Assembly (NCBI RefSeq): GCF_020149935.1
Contig: NZ_CP083757.1
Span: 3,311,501-3,375,500, forward strand
DNA length: 64,000 nt
Direction of reading: 5' to 3'
From: Marinilongibacter aquaticus
GTDB taxonomy: Bacteria; Bacteroidota; Bacteroidia; Cytophagales; Spirosomataceae
The notes beneath the pieces were generated by a model, which had not been told where the DNA came from, searched no databases, and saw nothing but the letters and a program-made list of their open reading frames with translations. The translations under genes were made by a program, and so were the position numbers. Position 1 is the stretch's first letter. Every line of letters begins with the position of its first letter. Shown piece by piece: positions 27,448-36,800 of the stretch.

Positions 27448-28515
27448 ATGGAGATTTCGAATGAACTGTTGTTTTTTGGTGGCTTTGCCATTTTTGTGAT
27501 TTTCGTAATGTTGCTCGATTTGGGGGCCTTTTCCAAGAGTGAGTCGCATGTGGTGAAATTCAAAGAAGCAGCATTTTGGTCAGCCGTATGGGTGGCTTTG
27601 GCGGTTGTTTTTTATTTTTTCCTGAAAAACTACGCCTATTTGATTCACGACATAAGTACGCCCGAAGCCTTGAACAAAGTGGCCTCGAAATACCATAAAG
27701 GACTTAAGCTTCCTGAAGCTTTTGAAGATGCCCGCATTGTGTTGCAGAAAAACATGGCATTGGAATATTTGACGGGTTATTTGGTGGAATACTCTTTGTC
27801 TGTCGACAATATTTTTGTGTTCATTCTGATTTTTACCTCATTCGGTGTTCGCGAGAAATTCTACAAAAAAGTATTGGTTTGGGGGATTCTCGGCTCCATT
27901 ATTCTGCGTTTTATCTTCATTTTCTTAGGAGCAGCTTTGATTCAGCGTTTCGATTGGATTCTCTATATTTTCGGAGCATTTCTGGTTTACACAGGAATCA
28001 AAATTCTGCTCACCGATGACGAGGATGAAGAAATCGACACCAAAAATCATCCTGCGGTAAAATTCACTTCGCGGTATTTCAACGTGTACGAGAAATATGT
28101 CTCCGACCATTTCTTGATTCGCCACAGGTATCGCGGAAATAAGATGTATGTGACACCGCTTTTTGTGGTCATTGTGGTGATCGCCTTCACCGATGTGATA
28201 TTTGCGGTAGACTCAATTCCGGCTATATTTTCGATTACGAAAGATCCTTATATTGTCTTTTTCTCCAATGTGTTTGCCATAATGGGCTTGCGTTCGATGT
28301 TCTTTTTCTTGGTGAACATCATCAATATGTTTGCCTACCTCAAATACGGCTTGGGTGTCTTGCTTTCGTTTATCGGGCTCAAAATGCTCGGTCATCATTG
28401 GCTTTCTGAATGGGGTTTCACCAATCAGCATTCATTGATGGTCATCGTAGGCATATTGGCCATTAGTATTATTTTGTCTTGGCTGTTCCCTCCGAAAGAA
28501 GAGAAGGCCTCTTAA
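27448..28515 (+). CDS. TerC-family integral membrane protein (Alx-like)
   Basis: A 355-residue membrane protein with about eight to nine hydrophobic segments, of the TerC/Alx family linked to metal (manganese) export and pH or tellurite stress. ATG at 27448 is preferred to a TTG one codon earlier. Conserved acidic membrane motifs are visible: the first-half EYSLSVDNIFVF and second-half FTDVIFAVDSIPAIF, both with the Asp residues proposed to handle metal ions. The insert around residues 55-95 (KYHKGLKLPEAFEDAR) between segments is longer than in short relatives. Its last 47 nt overlap the end of the convergent helicase gene. No yybP-ykoY riboswitch is visible upstream. Confidence 0.9.
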   Translation: MEISNELLFFGGFAIFVIFVMLLDLGAFSKSESHVVKFKEAAFWSAVWVALAVVFYFFLKNYAYLIHDISTPEALNKVASKYHKGLKLPEAFEDARIVLQKNMALEYLTGYLVEYSLSVDNIFVFILIFTSFGVREKFYKKVLVWGILGSIILRFIFIFLGAALIQRFDWILYIFGAFLVYTGIKILLTDDEDEEIDTKNHPAVKFTSRYFNVYEKYVSDHFLIRHRYRGNKMYVTPLFVVIVVIAFTDVIFAVDSIPAIFSITKDPYIVFFSNVFAIMGLRSMFFFLVNIINMFAYLKYGLGVLLSFIGLKMLGHHWLSEWGFTNQHSLMVIVGILAISIILSWLFPPKEEKAS

Positions 28516-31500
28516 CCTGCTGCCACCAATTTCGGCTCCAAGCTCGTTCCAATTCCCAGCCTTTTTGTTTCAGTATTAAAGGGGAATATGCAAACGATTC
28601 TTTCACCGATTGTGCGGAATAGAAGTGGTCGTCGTCGGTGAACAGCAAACGGCCGTATTGTTGTCCGTTTTTTTCGGCCAAATCGGCAAAGGGCAACTCC
28701 GTGGTTAAAGATTGGTTTTCGGCGAGAATGTCGTTTTTCAATTGCATCGACCAATTGTTGGGCAAAACGCTGGCAGGCGTAGGTACAAAATCCTTTGCGG
28801 CAACCTTTTGGGCATATTGCAGATATGCTTTCAGCATTTTCGGTCCTTCGTTTGCGGAATTCTCAGTGTTCAGCTTGTCTGGCGAAATGCTGCACACCAC
28901 AATAACCCTTTCGCGAGCCCGAGTAATGGCCACATTCAAACGGTTTTCGCCACCTTTTTGGCTCAGTGAGCCGAAATTCAACTTCATTTTTCCACTGCTG
29001 TCTGGGGCATAACCCACCGAAAAAATGACGAGATCAAATTCGTCGCCTTGAATGTTTTCGATGTTTTTGATCGTCACGTTGGGGCTCTCTTCCAGCAGTT
29101 CTGAAATGTATTCGGCCTGATGAAAATTGAAGGTCACGATGCCAATACTTTTGTGATTGCCCGCAGACTTGAATAGGCGAACCAGCTCTTGCACTCGCTG
29201 AGCTTCTTTTCGGTTTACTTGCTTTTCCCATACACCGTCCACTTCGATGTATTCGATGGCCGGTTCGCCATCGTTCAATTCTTTGAAATCCGGCAGTAGT
29301 TTGAGTTGGTTGTTGTAAAAGGTTTTGTTTGCAAAGTCGATCAAATCGATTGATTTGCTTCGGTAATGTCCCTTCAGAATGGTTTGCGGCAAAAATTGCG
29401 AAGCCAAATCGAGCAAAGATTCAACTTCCAAAAGCACTTCTTCGTCTTTTTCTTCCTCAAAACGAATCCGGTAAAGGTCGTTGGGCTGCAATTGTTGTTT
29501 GTCGCCGACAATGACTACCTGTTTTCCTCTCAGCATCGCGGTCAGCCCGTTTTCCGAGAAACATTGTGAAGCTTCGTCAAAAACCACAAGATCAAAAATG
29601 GGCTCTTTTTTCAAAGGGAAAATGGCCGAAACGGTTTCTGGAGAAGCCATCCAGCAAGGCAACAGATCGAAAAGCTCGTGGTCGAATTCCTCGATCAGTT
29701 TACGCACAGGCCATATTTGCCTTTTTTTACTGACTTGATGTTTGAGCTCCCGGTATGTGGTGGGATTGCCCAAACGGTTTTTCTCAATGTTTTTGTAAGT
29801 GTGTTCCCGCAGTTTGAGCAAAAGGTGATCTGTACTGAATTTCCTTTTTTTCATGATAAGCTCTTGCAATTCTTTTTCCAGAATTTCCAATTGCAGACTG
29901 CTGACCTGCCGTAGTTTCGGATTTTTCGATTCAAGATCGTCGATCATATAAAGCATCAGGTTTTGCTCAAAATTGCGAGCAAATTGGCTTTCGTAATGTG
30001 CGGTTGTTTCGCGATAGCAATATTTCTGGACATCGCTCAACGACTTGAACAGGGCGTCGCGGGCTTGAATATTATCGAATTCGGTATCCAAATATTGGTT
30101 TATTTGGTCGAGGTTTCTGCTTTCAATTTCCTCAATTTGCTGAAACGAAAAAAGTTGCAGCCAGTGTGCATGATGTTCACGGATGAAATCTATGCAGCTT
30201 TTACGGTTTTGTATCCATTGGTCGAAGCCCGGTTTCGTATTCGAAACGAGCGGTTCTTTGAAGAAATCACAATGCGTATCGATATCCGCCCAGAGCATAG
30301 CCACTGCAATTTGAGCATTCAGTTCATCCCGTACTTCGGTTATGGTCGGCTTTTCCTGTTTCATCCCAATTGAGCGGGCAATGTCTCGTAATGCAATGAC
30401 CTGCTTCAAATCCAGCTGAAGGGGTTCCAGTTGGTCTTCGTCTTCTGGCAAACCCAAGGTATGCAGCAAATGATAAATTTGCTTTTTCTCTTTGGAAAGG
30501 AGTTTCCAAGAAATGGAACCCAAAAGGCTGTTGTTTTTATTCCAAGCAGTTTCTACCTGTTCCAAAGCCTCCTCGGGTTGGTCGATGGCTAAAATGGCCT
30601 CTTTGAGGCTTATTTGTTCAATCTGATTGGCTAGATTTCTTTTCTGATTCAGGTTTTCAGGATCTTGTGCCGCAAATTTCAGAAGAGCGAACATCTTATC
30701 ATCAGAAATGAGCTTTTGGTACAGTTCGATCAATTCCAATTCTTTCTCTACTTCGAGTGTGAACGGAGAGTGCAGGGCTTCGGCCTGTGTTTTTACCTCT
30801 GTGATGGAATAAAGAGAGGTTTTGAGGTCTTTGAGCTCATTGAGCGTATGCGTGCTGAAATCTTTTCTTTTAGTCCAGAATCTCGCTTCTTCTGTGCCAT
30901 TTTCCAAATGATCGCGGTAACGTTCCAAGGTTTCGAGGTCTTGCAAGAAGCTGCCAAGCGTATCGAAATGAAAAAAGGAATATTGTTGGTCGAGATTTAA
31001 TGTTTTTTCTTTGACGCCCTTGCAAAGCAAATAGAGCTCTTTTATAGGTTTTCCGAACGTAGAATCATCAAATAAGGCCGATTTGAAAATTTCCAACTCT
31101 TCTACAACTTTGTCGATTTTTCGGCATACGGCATCGAATTCCCTTTCCAGAAAAATGGCATTGAGGCTTTGGTTTTCGTGCTTATAGGCCAAAATACCTT
31201 CGATCTGTCTGTGCAAGAGGTCGTAAAGGCCGCGTCTGTCGCTTTTGAAATCGTGCACCAAAGCCAAAAAAGATTGCATGCCGACTTCGCTTAGGCGTGT
31301 GTAAACGGTGTCGATGGCAGCTCGTTTTTGGCAAACCAAAAGCACCCGTTTGCCTTCGGCGGCGTAATCGGCCATGAGGTTACAGATCATTTGCGATTTT
31401 CCTGTGCCGGGAGGGCCTTGAATGACCATCGATTTTCCCGCTTTGATTTGCCGAATGGCGTCTTCTTGTGAGGCGTCTACGGGCAAAGGAAGTCTCAGGT

Positions 31501-32338
31501 TTTCTTCTTTAATGTCGCGTGAAGGCACCTGGTGTTTGTCGAGATAGGCTTCAAGGTCTTGGTATTTCTCGGAAAAGCCGTTTTGAATCAATTCGCTGTA
31601 ATCCGAAGAAATATAGGAGCCTGCTTGTGGAAAAATGCCCAACACAGCCTGTGGGAACAGTTTGAGTTCGCCGATGGCGGTTTCGTCAAAGTCCTTTTTC
31701 TTTTTGTGCGGAAAGGCTTCTATTTTCGTTTGGAACAGCTCGGAATTGAAATTTAAAACAACTTTGCTTTCTTTCAGCAATTCATAAAGTTCGGTCAAAA
31801 AAGCTTGGTGTCCGGTTCCGAGTTCGTCGAGGCTTTTTTCAATGAGCTCGTCTTCAATGGTCACTTTGTTGAAATAAGCGAAGGCGAGTAAAAAACTTCT
31901 GTTCAAAAAAGCGGGATTGTCTTTCCGTACCAAAAACCAATGGTTGTTTTCCAGCCGGAGTTCATATGGAAAAAAGGCCAAGGGGCAACGCACGAGCGTA
32001 CCGTCCAGCAATTTCCCTTCAACAAAAGGATAGCCCAAGTAAAGGTCTTCGGCTCCTCTTTCGTTTTTGAGTGTCTCGTTGGTTTTCGACAGAAGTTTCA
32101 AGTCTTGGGCAAGAGCATTGCTTTTTCCGTCTCGTGGATCAATATTAGGGCATAGTTTTATTTTATTTTGAGCATTCAGCACCTGGTCTACATATTGGAA
32201 AGCCGGGTTTCCGTCCACAAAATCCAGACTATATAAATCAAAGAATTGTCTTCTGAAAGGTTTCAGGAGCAACAAAGAACGATTTCCAGAGGTAAGGTTT
32301 GTGAGCCGCTTTTGGTATGTTTTTAGCAGGTTTATCAT
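28469..32338 (-). CDS. large SF1 (UPF1-like) DNA/RNA helicase with DUF4011-like N-terminus
   Basis: A 1289-residue protein. The N-terminal 280 residues begin with a leucine/arginine-rich block (KTYQKRLTNLTSGNRSLLL) reminiscent of DUF4011. Walker A is GPPGTGKS at about 308-315, Walker B is DLVVFDEASQ near 925, with helicase motifs IVGDKQQLQP, GHYRSKS, NIQGDEFDLVIFSVGY and LNVAITRARERVIVV following in order. A long, helical, poorly conserved insert separates the two RecA halves. The last 70 residues (KGWELERAWSRNWW region) resemble the end of Vsr/REase-like domains, but catalytic acids are not evident. ATG at 32338 is chosen over a TTG three codons upstream. It follows the LuxE-like gene by 42 nt and overlaps terC by 47 nt at its 3' end. 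Confidence 0.85.
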   Translation of the reverse strand: MINLLKTYQKRLTNLTSGNRSLLLLKPFRRQFFDLYSLDFVDGNPAFQYVDQVLNAQNKIKLCPNIDPRDGKSNALAQDLKLLSKTNETLKNERGAEDLYLGYPFVEGKLLDGTLVRCPLAFFPYELRLENNHWFLVRKDNPAFLNRSFLLAFAYFNKVTIEDELIEKSLDELGTGHQAFLTELYELLKESKVVLNFNSELFQTKIEAFPHKKKKDFDETAIGELKLFPQAVLGIFPQAGSYISSDYSELIQNGFSEKYQDLEAYLDKHQVPSRDIKEENLRLPLPVDASQEDAIRQIKAGKSMVIQGPPGTGKSQMICNLMADYAAEGKRVLLVCQKRAAIDTVYTRLSEVGMQSFLALVHDFKSDRRGLYDLLHRQIEGILAYKHENQSLNAIFLEREFDAVCRKIDKVVEELEIFKSALFDDSTFGKPIKELYLLCKGVKEKTLNLDQQYSFFHFDTLGSFLQDLETLERYRDHLENGTEEARFWTKRKDFSTHTLNELKDLKTSLYSITEVKTQAEALHSPFTLEVEKELELIELYQKLISDDKMFALLKFAAQDPENLNQKRNLANQIEQISLKEAILAIDQPEEALEQVETAWNKNNSLLGSISWKLLSKEKKQIYHLLHTLGLPEDEDQLEPLQLDLKQVIALRDIARSIGMKQEKPTITEVRDELNAQIAVAMLWADIDTHCDFFKEPLVSNTKPGFDQWIQNRKSCIDFIREHHAHWLQLFSFQQIEEIESRNLDQINQYLDTEFDNIQARDALFKSLSDVQKYCYRETTAHYESQFARNFEQNLMLYMIDDLESKNPKLRQVSSLQLEILEKELQELIMKKRKFSTDHLLLKLREHTYKNIEKNRLGNPTTYRELKHQVSKKRQIWPVRKLIEEFDHELFDLLPCWMASPETVSAIFPLKKEPIFDLVVFDEASQCFSENGLTAMLRGKQVVIVGDKQQLQPNDLYRIRFEEEKDEEVLLEVESLLDLASQFLPQTILKGHYRSKSIDLIDFANKTFYNNQLKLLPDFKELNDGEPAIEYIEVDGVWEKQVNRKEAQRVQELVRLFKSAGNHKSIGIVTFNFHQAEYISELLEESPNVTIKNIENIQGDEFDLVIFSVGYAPDSSGKMKLNFGSLSQKGGENRLNVAITRARERVIVVCSISPDKLNTENSANEGPKMLKAYLQYAQKVAAKDFVPTPASVLPNNWSMQLKNDILAENQSLTTELPFADLAEKNGQQYGRLLFTDDDHFYSAQSVKESFAYSPLILKQKGWELERAWSRNWWQQVKRPSLLSEGTAKTK

Positions 32339-32380
32339 GGTGTTCAAAATCGGAAAGAGCCAAAATGAAAGATTTAATTT

Positions 32381-33436
32381 TTAAGAGATTGCCATCAAAT
32401 TACACCCACGAATATCGGAATTGTCGAAGCGGCCTACAACTCTAAAGTGCTGATAATCGTCGGAGTAGCTTCCGAGGTCTTGCGTTTCTATAAAACAGCA
32501 GGAATCTATATTGGCGAGATCAAATACATTGATGCCACCGGTTTGGTTGCGTTTATGCTTTGGCCCATCGCCCAATTGGAAACTCGGTAAATAGCTGAAA
32601 GGATCGTTTACATCGCGTAGTAAAATACGCATACTTGGGGCAGATTGAAAAAGCCCATCGGTTTGAGCATAGGCCTGAGAAAGTAATTCGGTCATACCGT
32701 ATTCCGAATGAATGGATTTTACACCGAAAGCATTTTTTAGTTTGTCGTGCACTTCTTCTCTAAGCATTTCTTTTTTACGGCCTTTCATGCCCCCTGTTTC
32801 CATAACGATCAAGCGGTCGCTAAATTCTTTCAGGAACCCAAGCTCTGCTGTTTTTTCAGACAAATCGAGTAGGGCAAAAGTCACACCCCAGAGCAATATT
32901 TTTCTGCTGCTGTTGCGTAGCAAAGCCTCGAGTTGCCGCAAGAGTTCGTCTATATTGTCGAGGTAAAAGCCCGATTCCTGCGAGAAGCTGTTGTGAATAA
33001 AACCTTGAACCATATAGACAAGCGACGACTGCCCCTTTTCCAGATAATTGGGCAAGAGTGCCAAAATGTGGTAGTTGTTCAGTGGGCCATAGAGCCATTC
33101 GAAAGCTTTTATGCTCGAAAACTCGTAAAAGGGTAAGTCGGCGATGTAGTGTTTGGCGTTCAGGCTCGAAGTGGTGCCGCTGCTTTCGAATACATGCTGG
33201 ATTTCTATTTGGCCGCTGACGATTTCCTGTGTCTTGAAAAATTGAATGGGTAAACAGGGTATTTTTTCAAGATGTGTGACTTTCAAAGGGTCGATTTGGA
33301 GGTTTTTTAAAAATGCTTTGTAAATTGGATTTTGCTCGGCTTGATACCTGAAAATTTCCAATGCCAAAGGTTCAAAATTGGGGTCATTGGGTTTTAAGGA
33401 AAGAACAGCAGCCTTTAATTCGTCTTTGATGTTCAC
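32381..33436 (-). CDS. LuxE-like acyl-protein synthetase/acyl transferase
   Basis: About 351 residues from GTG 33436 (NIKDELKAAVLSL follows); an upstream TTG at 33475 would add 13 residues that include no family sequence. It belongs to the adenylate-forming LuxE family, with ESSGTTS near residue 85 (the SSGTT phosphate loop), METGGMKGR near 215, HSEYGMTEL near 250 and a C-terminal GRFDNSDIRGCN block. LuxE activates fatty acids as AMP esters; non-luminous relatives in Bacteroidota have no proven substrate. It lies upstream of the helicase in the same direction and divergent from the lipoprotein at 33503. Confidence 0.82.
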   Translation of the reverse strand: MNIKDELKAAVLSLKPNDPNFEPLALEIFRYQAEQNPIYKAFLKNLQIDPLKVTHLEKIPCLPIQFFKTQEIVSGQIEIQHVFESSGTTSSLNAKHYIADLPFYEFSSIKAFEWLYGPLNNYHILALLPNYLEKGQSSLVYMVQGFIHNSFSQESGFYLDNIDELLRQLEALLRNSSRKILLWGVTFALLDLSEKTAELGFLKEFSDRLIVMETGGMKGRKKEMLREEVHDKLKNAFGVKSIHSEYGMTELLSQAYAQTDGLFQSAPSMRILLRDVNDPFSYLPSFQLGDGPKHKRNQTGGINVFDLANIDSCCFIETQDLGSYSDDYQHFRVVGRFDNSDIRGCNLMAIS

Positions 33437-33502
33437 AAGTGCGACAGGAAAAAATTGAGATGAAATATAAACCAAAAGAACGGGTGATTCGTTCTTCTAA
33501 AA

Positions 33503-34036
33503 ATGCTTTTCAACTTGGTAAATTTCGGTAAAACTATTCTGATTATTGCAATCTTGGGTACATTGGTTTCTTGTTTCAAGGAGCCCAATTTTTCTATGAC
33601 CCCGAATATCAAATACAAGGATTTTTCGAAAGACCTCATTCTCGACGAATTCACGGGCGGTACCAAAGATACCATAGTGGTGAATATCGAGTTTCAGGAT
33701 GGCGACGGCGACCTTGGATTGGGCGAGGATGATAAAGCCGATGCTGTGGCCAACAACAATTTCAACTATATTGTGAAGGCGTACCGTAAAAAGAACGGCA
33801 GTTTCACGGCATACGAACCTTTGGAGCCGATTTCCGGCTTTTTCCCGAAACTTGCCGACGACACAAAACCAGGGCCAATTGAGGGCACTTTAAGCTACGG
33901 GATGGATTTTTACCATGCCTTTACACCGAAATTTGACACGCTCAAATTTGAAATTCAGATCAAGGACAGAGCAGGAAACCTGAGCAATACAGTCGAAACC
34001 GACGACATTGTATTGAATGCCATCGAGAGCAATTGA
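33503..34036 (+). CDS. lipoprotein, 177 aa
   Basis: A signal peptide with lipobox at Cys24 (TLVSC), so membrane-anchored. The mature region has an Asp/Gly-rich segment FQDGDGDLGLGEDDKAD that looks like a calcium-binding loop, followed by beta strands ending LKFEIQIKDRAGNLSNTVETDDI. This resembles conserved Bacteroidota lipoproteins of unknown function. It is divergent from the LuxE-like gene and convergent with a sensor kinase whose stop lies 9 nt away. No function can be assigned. Confidence 0.75.
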   Translation: MLFNLVNFGKTILIIAILGTLVSCFKEPNFSMTPNIKYKDFSKDLILDEFTGGTKDTIVVNIEFQDGDGDLGLGEDDKADAVANNNFNYIVKAYRKKNGSFTAYEPLEPISGFFPKLADDTKPGPIEGTLSYGMDFYHAFTPKFDTLKFEIQIKDRAGNLSNTVETDDIVLNAIESN

Positions 34037-34045
34037 TCGATATCC

Positions 34046-35236
34046 CTAAATGATGATCCGGAATGTTGTGCCTTGCCCGGGCTCCGACTCTTTGACGAAC
34101 AGTTTGCCTTTGTGATACGTTTCGATAATGCGTTTGGCAAGGGTAAGGCCCAGTCCCCAACCACGCTTTTTGGTAGAATAGCCCGGATTGAAAACCTTGA
34201 TTTGTTGGGCTTTGGTCATGCCTTTTCCCGAATCTTTGAGGTCGATAAAAACTTTGTCCTTTACTTCGAAAATATGCACACTAAGTTGGCCGACCCCCGC
34301 CATTGCATCGACCGCGTTCTTGCATAAGTTTTCAATCACCCATTCAAACAAATTCTTGTTTATTTTGCTCATGTGATCGGGTGGCAGTTCATTTTTTACA
34401 GTCCATTGGATTTTTGTAGAAATTCGCCTTTCGAGGTAGAGGATGGTCTGTTCAACGAATTGGCCGATATTTTCCTCTTTCATGCTCGGGATCGAGCCAA
34501 TATTCGAGAAACGCGTGGTAATGGTTTCCAAGCGGTGAATGTCTTTTTCCATTTCATCGCCAATCGAATCGTCGAAGTTTTCTTGGGTTCTCAATACGGC
34601 AATCCAGCCCAACAGCCCAGAAATCGGCGTACCCAGTTGGTGGGCCGTTTCTTTGGCAAGCCCAACCCAAACGCGGTTTTGTTCTGCTCTTCGCGAAGAG
34701 TTGTAGGCAATGTAAGCCAATGAGCCGAATATCAGGAAGGTGGTCAGGATGATGTAGGGAAAGAAGCGGAGCTGTTTCAGTACTTCTGAACTGGAATAAT
34801 AAAGGTTGAGTTTAATGCCCTCTTGTTCGATCAAAATGGGGGCATGTTCTTCGGCCATGAGGGCTATACGATCCATAAGAATGGCATCCCTTTCTTCGAG
34901 GCTGTAATTTTTGGTGGTGTCTGCGAGCTCTTCGACATTCACGTAGTTCACGGGTTTTCCGTCGATAACAACAATGGCGGGTATGGTTTTGTTGGCTTCT
35001 ACCACCTCCGAAACGAAAGTGTAGTCGCAAGAGGCGTCCACTTCCTGTTCGATGAAAAAGCGGAGGCTTTCGGCATAAAGTCGGGCGTATACTTCTTCAC
35101 GATCTTCCAGTTCTTTTCCAATCAAATTGAAATAGAAAATCACCCCTGCACCGATAACCAACAATATGGCAATGACGCTGATTCGCCACACCGAAAATTG
35201 CTGGTAAATATTGAAAAACATTTTGTTGGAAGCCAT
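34046..35236 (-). CDS. sensor histidine kinase
   Basis: A 396-residue inner-membrane kinase: transmembrane segments at about 19-40 and 159-178 flank a periplasmic sensor domain of about 120 residues. The phospho-acceptor histidine is His199 in KETAHQLGTPISGLLGW, a variant H-box of a Bacteroidota family, with an N-box NLCKNAVDAM, G1 DSGKGM and G2 GWGLGLTLAKRII. No response regulator is adjacent, so its partner is elsewhere. It is divergent from hemA with a 201-nt gap. Confidence 0.92.
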   Translation of the reverse strand: MASNKMFFNIYQQFSVWRISVIAILLVIGAGVIFYFNLIGKELEDREEVYARLYAESLRFFIEQEVDASCDYTFVSEVVEANKTIPAIVVIDGKPVNYVNVEELADTTKNYSLEERDAILMDRIALMAEEHAPILIEQEGIKLNLYYSSSEVLKQLRFFPYIILTTFLIFGSLAYIAYNSSRRAEQNRVWVGLAKETAHQLGTPISGLLGWIAVLRTQENFDDSIGDEMEKDIHRLETITTRFSNIGSIPSMKEENIGQFVEQTILYLERRISTKIQWTVKNELPPDHMSKINKNLFEWVIENLCKNAVDAMAGVGQLSVHIFEVKDKVFIDLKDSGKGMTKAQQIKVFNPGYSTKKRGWGLGLTLAKRIIETYHKGKLFVKESEPGQGTTFRIII

Positions 35237-35416
35237 AATGATTCGTCAGCTAAAAGGGGAACTTTATTCAACCCCTGATGTTGTTTTTAGGTGTTCGCAG
35301 TATAACGAATGCCCTTTGGGCAGACGTGATATTGGGGAGATAATTCACCTAATTTAGAAACTTTATAAATTGGAACATAAAGATTTCTGGGTGATAATTT
35401 TATGCTAATATAGGTG

Positions 35417-35424
35417 TAAATTTG
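35417..35424 (+). promoter_or_regulatory. -7 element (TAAATTTG) of hemA
   Basis: TAAATTTGCAG lies 13 nt before the ATG at 35438 and matches TAnnTTTG. No clear TTG at the usual -33 distance. Confidence 0.35.
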
Positions 35425-35437
35425 CAGTCGATTTTTA

Positions 35438-36703
35438 ATGGGGATGGCAGAACAATTTAAAGCATTTTCGATTTCACATAAACTCGCTCCACTCGATTTG
35501 AGAGAGCGGATTGCTCTTTCTGAGGAAGAATCGAAATCCTTGTTGCTCAAAATTCGGGATGTCTTCCACCTTCAAGAAGCTTTGGTGCTTTCAACCTGCA
35601 ATCGCACAGAGATTTATTACACCTCTCTCGAAGACCAAAGCGAAGCCCTTGTCAAGCTGCTCTCGGCCGAGAAAGGGATTTCTTCAGAGCAAATCATGCC
35701 TTTCGTGGAATCGTATACGGCCGAACAGGAAGCAGTGAATTATTTGTTCGAAGTGGCTGTCGGCTTGCATTCTCAAGTGGTAGGGGACTTGCAGATTCCC
35801 AATCAAATCAAAAATGCGTATCAGTGGTGTGCCGATATGGAAATGGCCGGGCCTTTTCTCCATCGTCTCATGCATACGGTATTTTTTGTGAATAAACGTG
35901 TGTTTCAAGAAACGGCGTTTCGCGACGGAGCAGCCTCAACGAGCTATGCTGCAGTTGATACCATAGAGTCGTTTTTGCCCTTATTGCCGGATCCTAAAAT
36001 CTTGGTTTTGGGTTTGGGTGAAATCGGGCAAGATGTGGTGCGTACTTTGTGCGATAAAGGCTATACGAATTTTGTGATTTCCAACCGTACATTGACGAAA
36101 TCGCAGAACATTGCAGATGAACTTGGTTTGGCGGTGATGCCTTTTGAGGAAGTGAGGGAGAAACTGAGCGATTTCGATATCGTAATATCTTCTGTACGTG
36201 CCGACGAACCTGTGATCGATATAGAGCTTGTGCGTTCGCTGACGCAGAAGAGCGTAAAATACTTCATTGACTTATCGGTGCCGCGAAGCATTGCCCGTGG
36301 AATCGAACACCTGCCGGGTATGGTGGTTTACGATTTGGATGATATCCAAAAGAAAACCAACGAGGCATTGGAAAAACGCATGGCCTCTGTGGCAGATGTG
36401 AAAAGAATTATAGTGGAAGCTGAAGCCGATTTTGCAGACTGGTCTGATCAAATGGTGGTTTCGCCAACTATCCAAAAGCTAAAAGGGGCTTTGGAAACGA
36501 TCCGCAAACAAGAAATGGCGAAATACATGAAAAGCCTTTCTGAAGAAGAAGCGGTAAAGATGGATAAGATCACTGCCAGCATGATGCAAAAGGTGATCAA
36601 GCTGCCTATTCTACAACTTAAGGCCGCCTGTAAACGTGGAGAAGCAGAAACCTTGATCGACGTACTCAACGATCTCTTCAATTTAGAAAAGGTAGAGGCC
36701 TAA
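35438..36703 (+). CDS. hemA: glutamyl-tRNA reductase
   Basis: First committed enzyme of C5 tetrapyrrole synthesis; reduces glutamyl-tRNA to glutamate semialdehyde with NADPH. The length of 421 residues is normal; ATG 35438 or ATG 35444 are both possible. The catalytic cysteine is Cys54 in LSTCNRTEIYY, a GLGEIGQDV NADPH-binding loop starts the middle domain, and the C-terminal dimerisation domain is complete. The usual partners hemC or hemD are not adjacent. Confidence 0.96.
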   Translation: MGMAEQFKAFSISHKLAPLDLRERIALSEEESKSLLLKIRDVFHLQEALVLSTCNRTEIYYTSLEDQSEALVKLLSAEKGISSEQIMPFVESYTAEQEAVNYLFEVAVGLHSQVVGDLQIPNQIKNAYQWCADMEMAGPFLHRLMHTVFFVNKRVFQETAFRDGAASTSYAAVDTIESFLPLLPDPKILVLGLGEIGQDVVRTLCDKGYTNFVISNRTLTKSQNIADELGLAVMPFEEVREKLSDFDIVISSVRADEPVIDIELVRSLTQKSVKYFIDLSVPRSIARGIEHLPGMVVYDLDDIQKKTNEALEKRMASVADVKRIIVEAEADFADWSDQMVVSPTIQKLKGALETIRKQEMAKYMKSLSEEEAVKMDKITASMMQKVIKLPILQLKAACKRGEAETLIDVLNDLFNLEKVEA

Positions 36704-36800
36704 TTTCCATTTTTTCCTTCAAGAGAATTCCATAGATTTGTTAGGTTGATTTTTCAGTTCCCTGAAGATATTTGTCTTTATCACCTTAACACAATAAACT

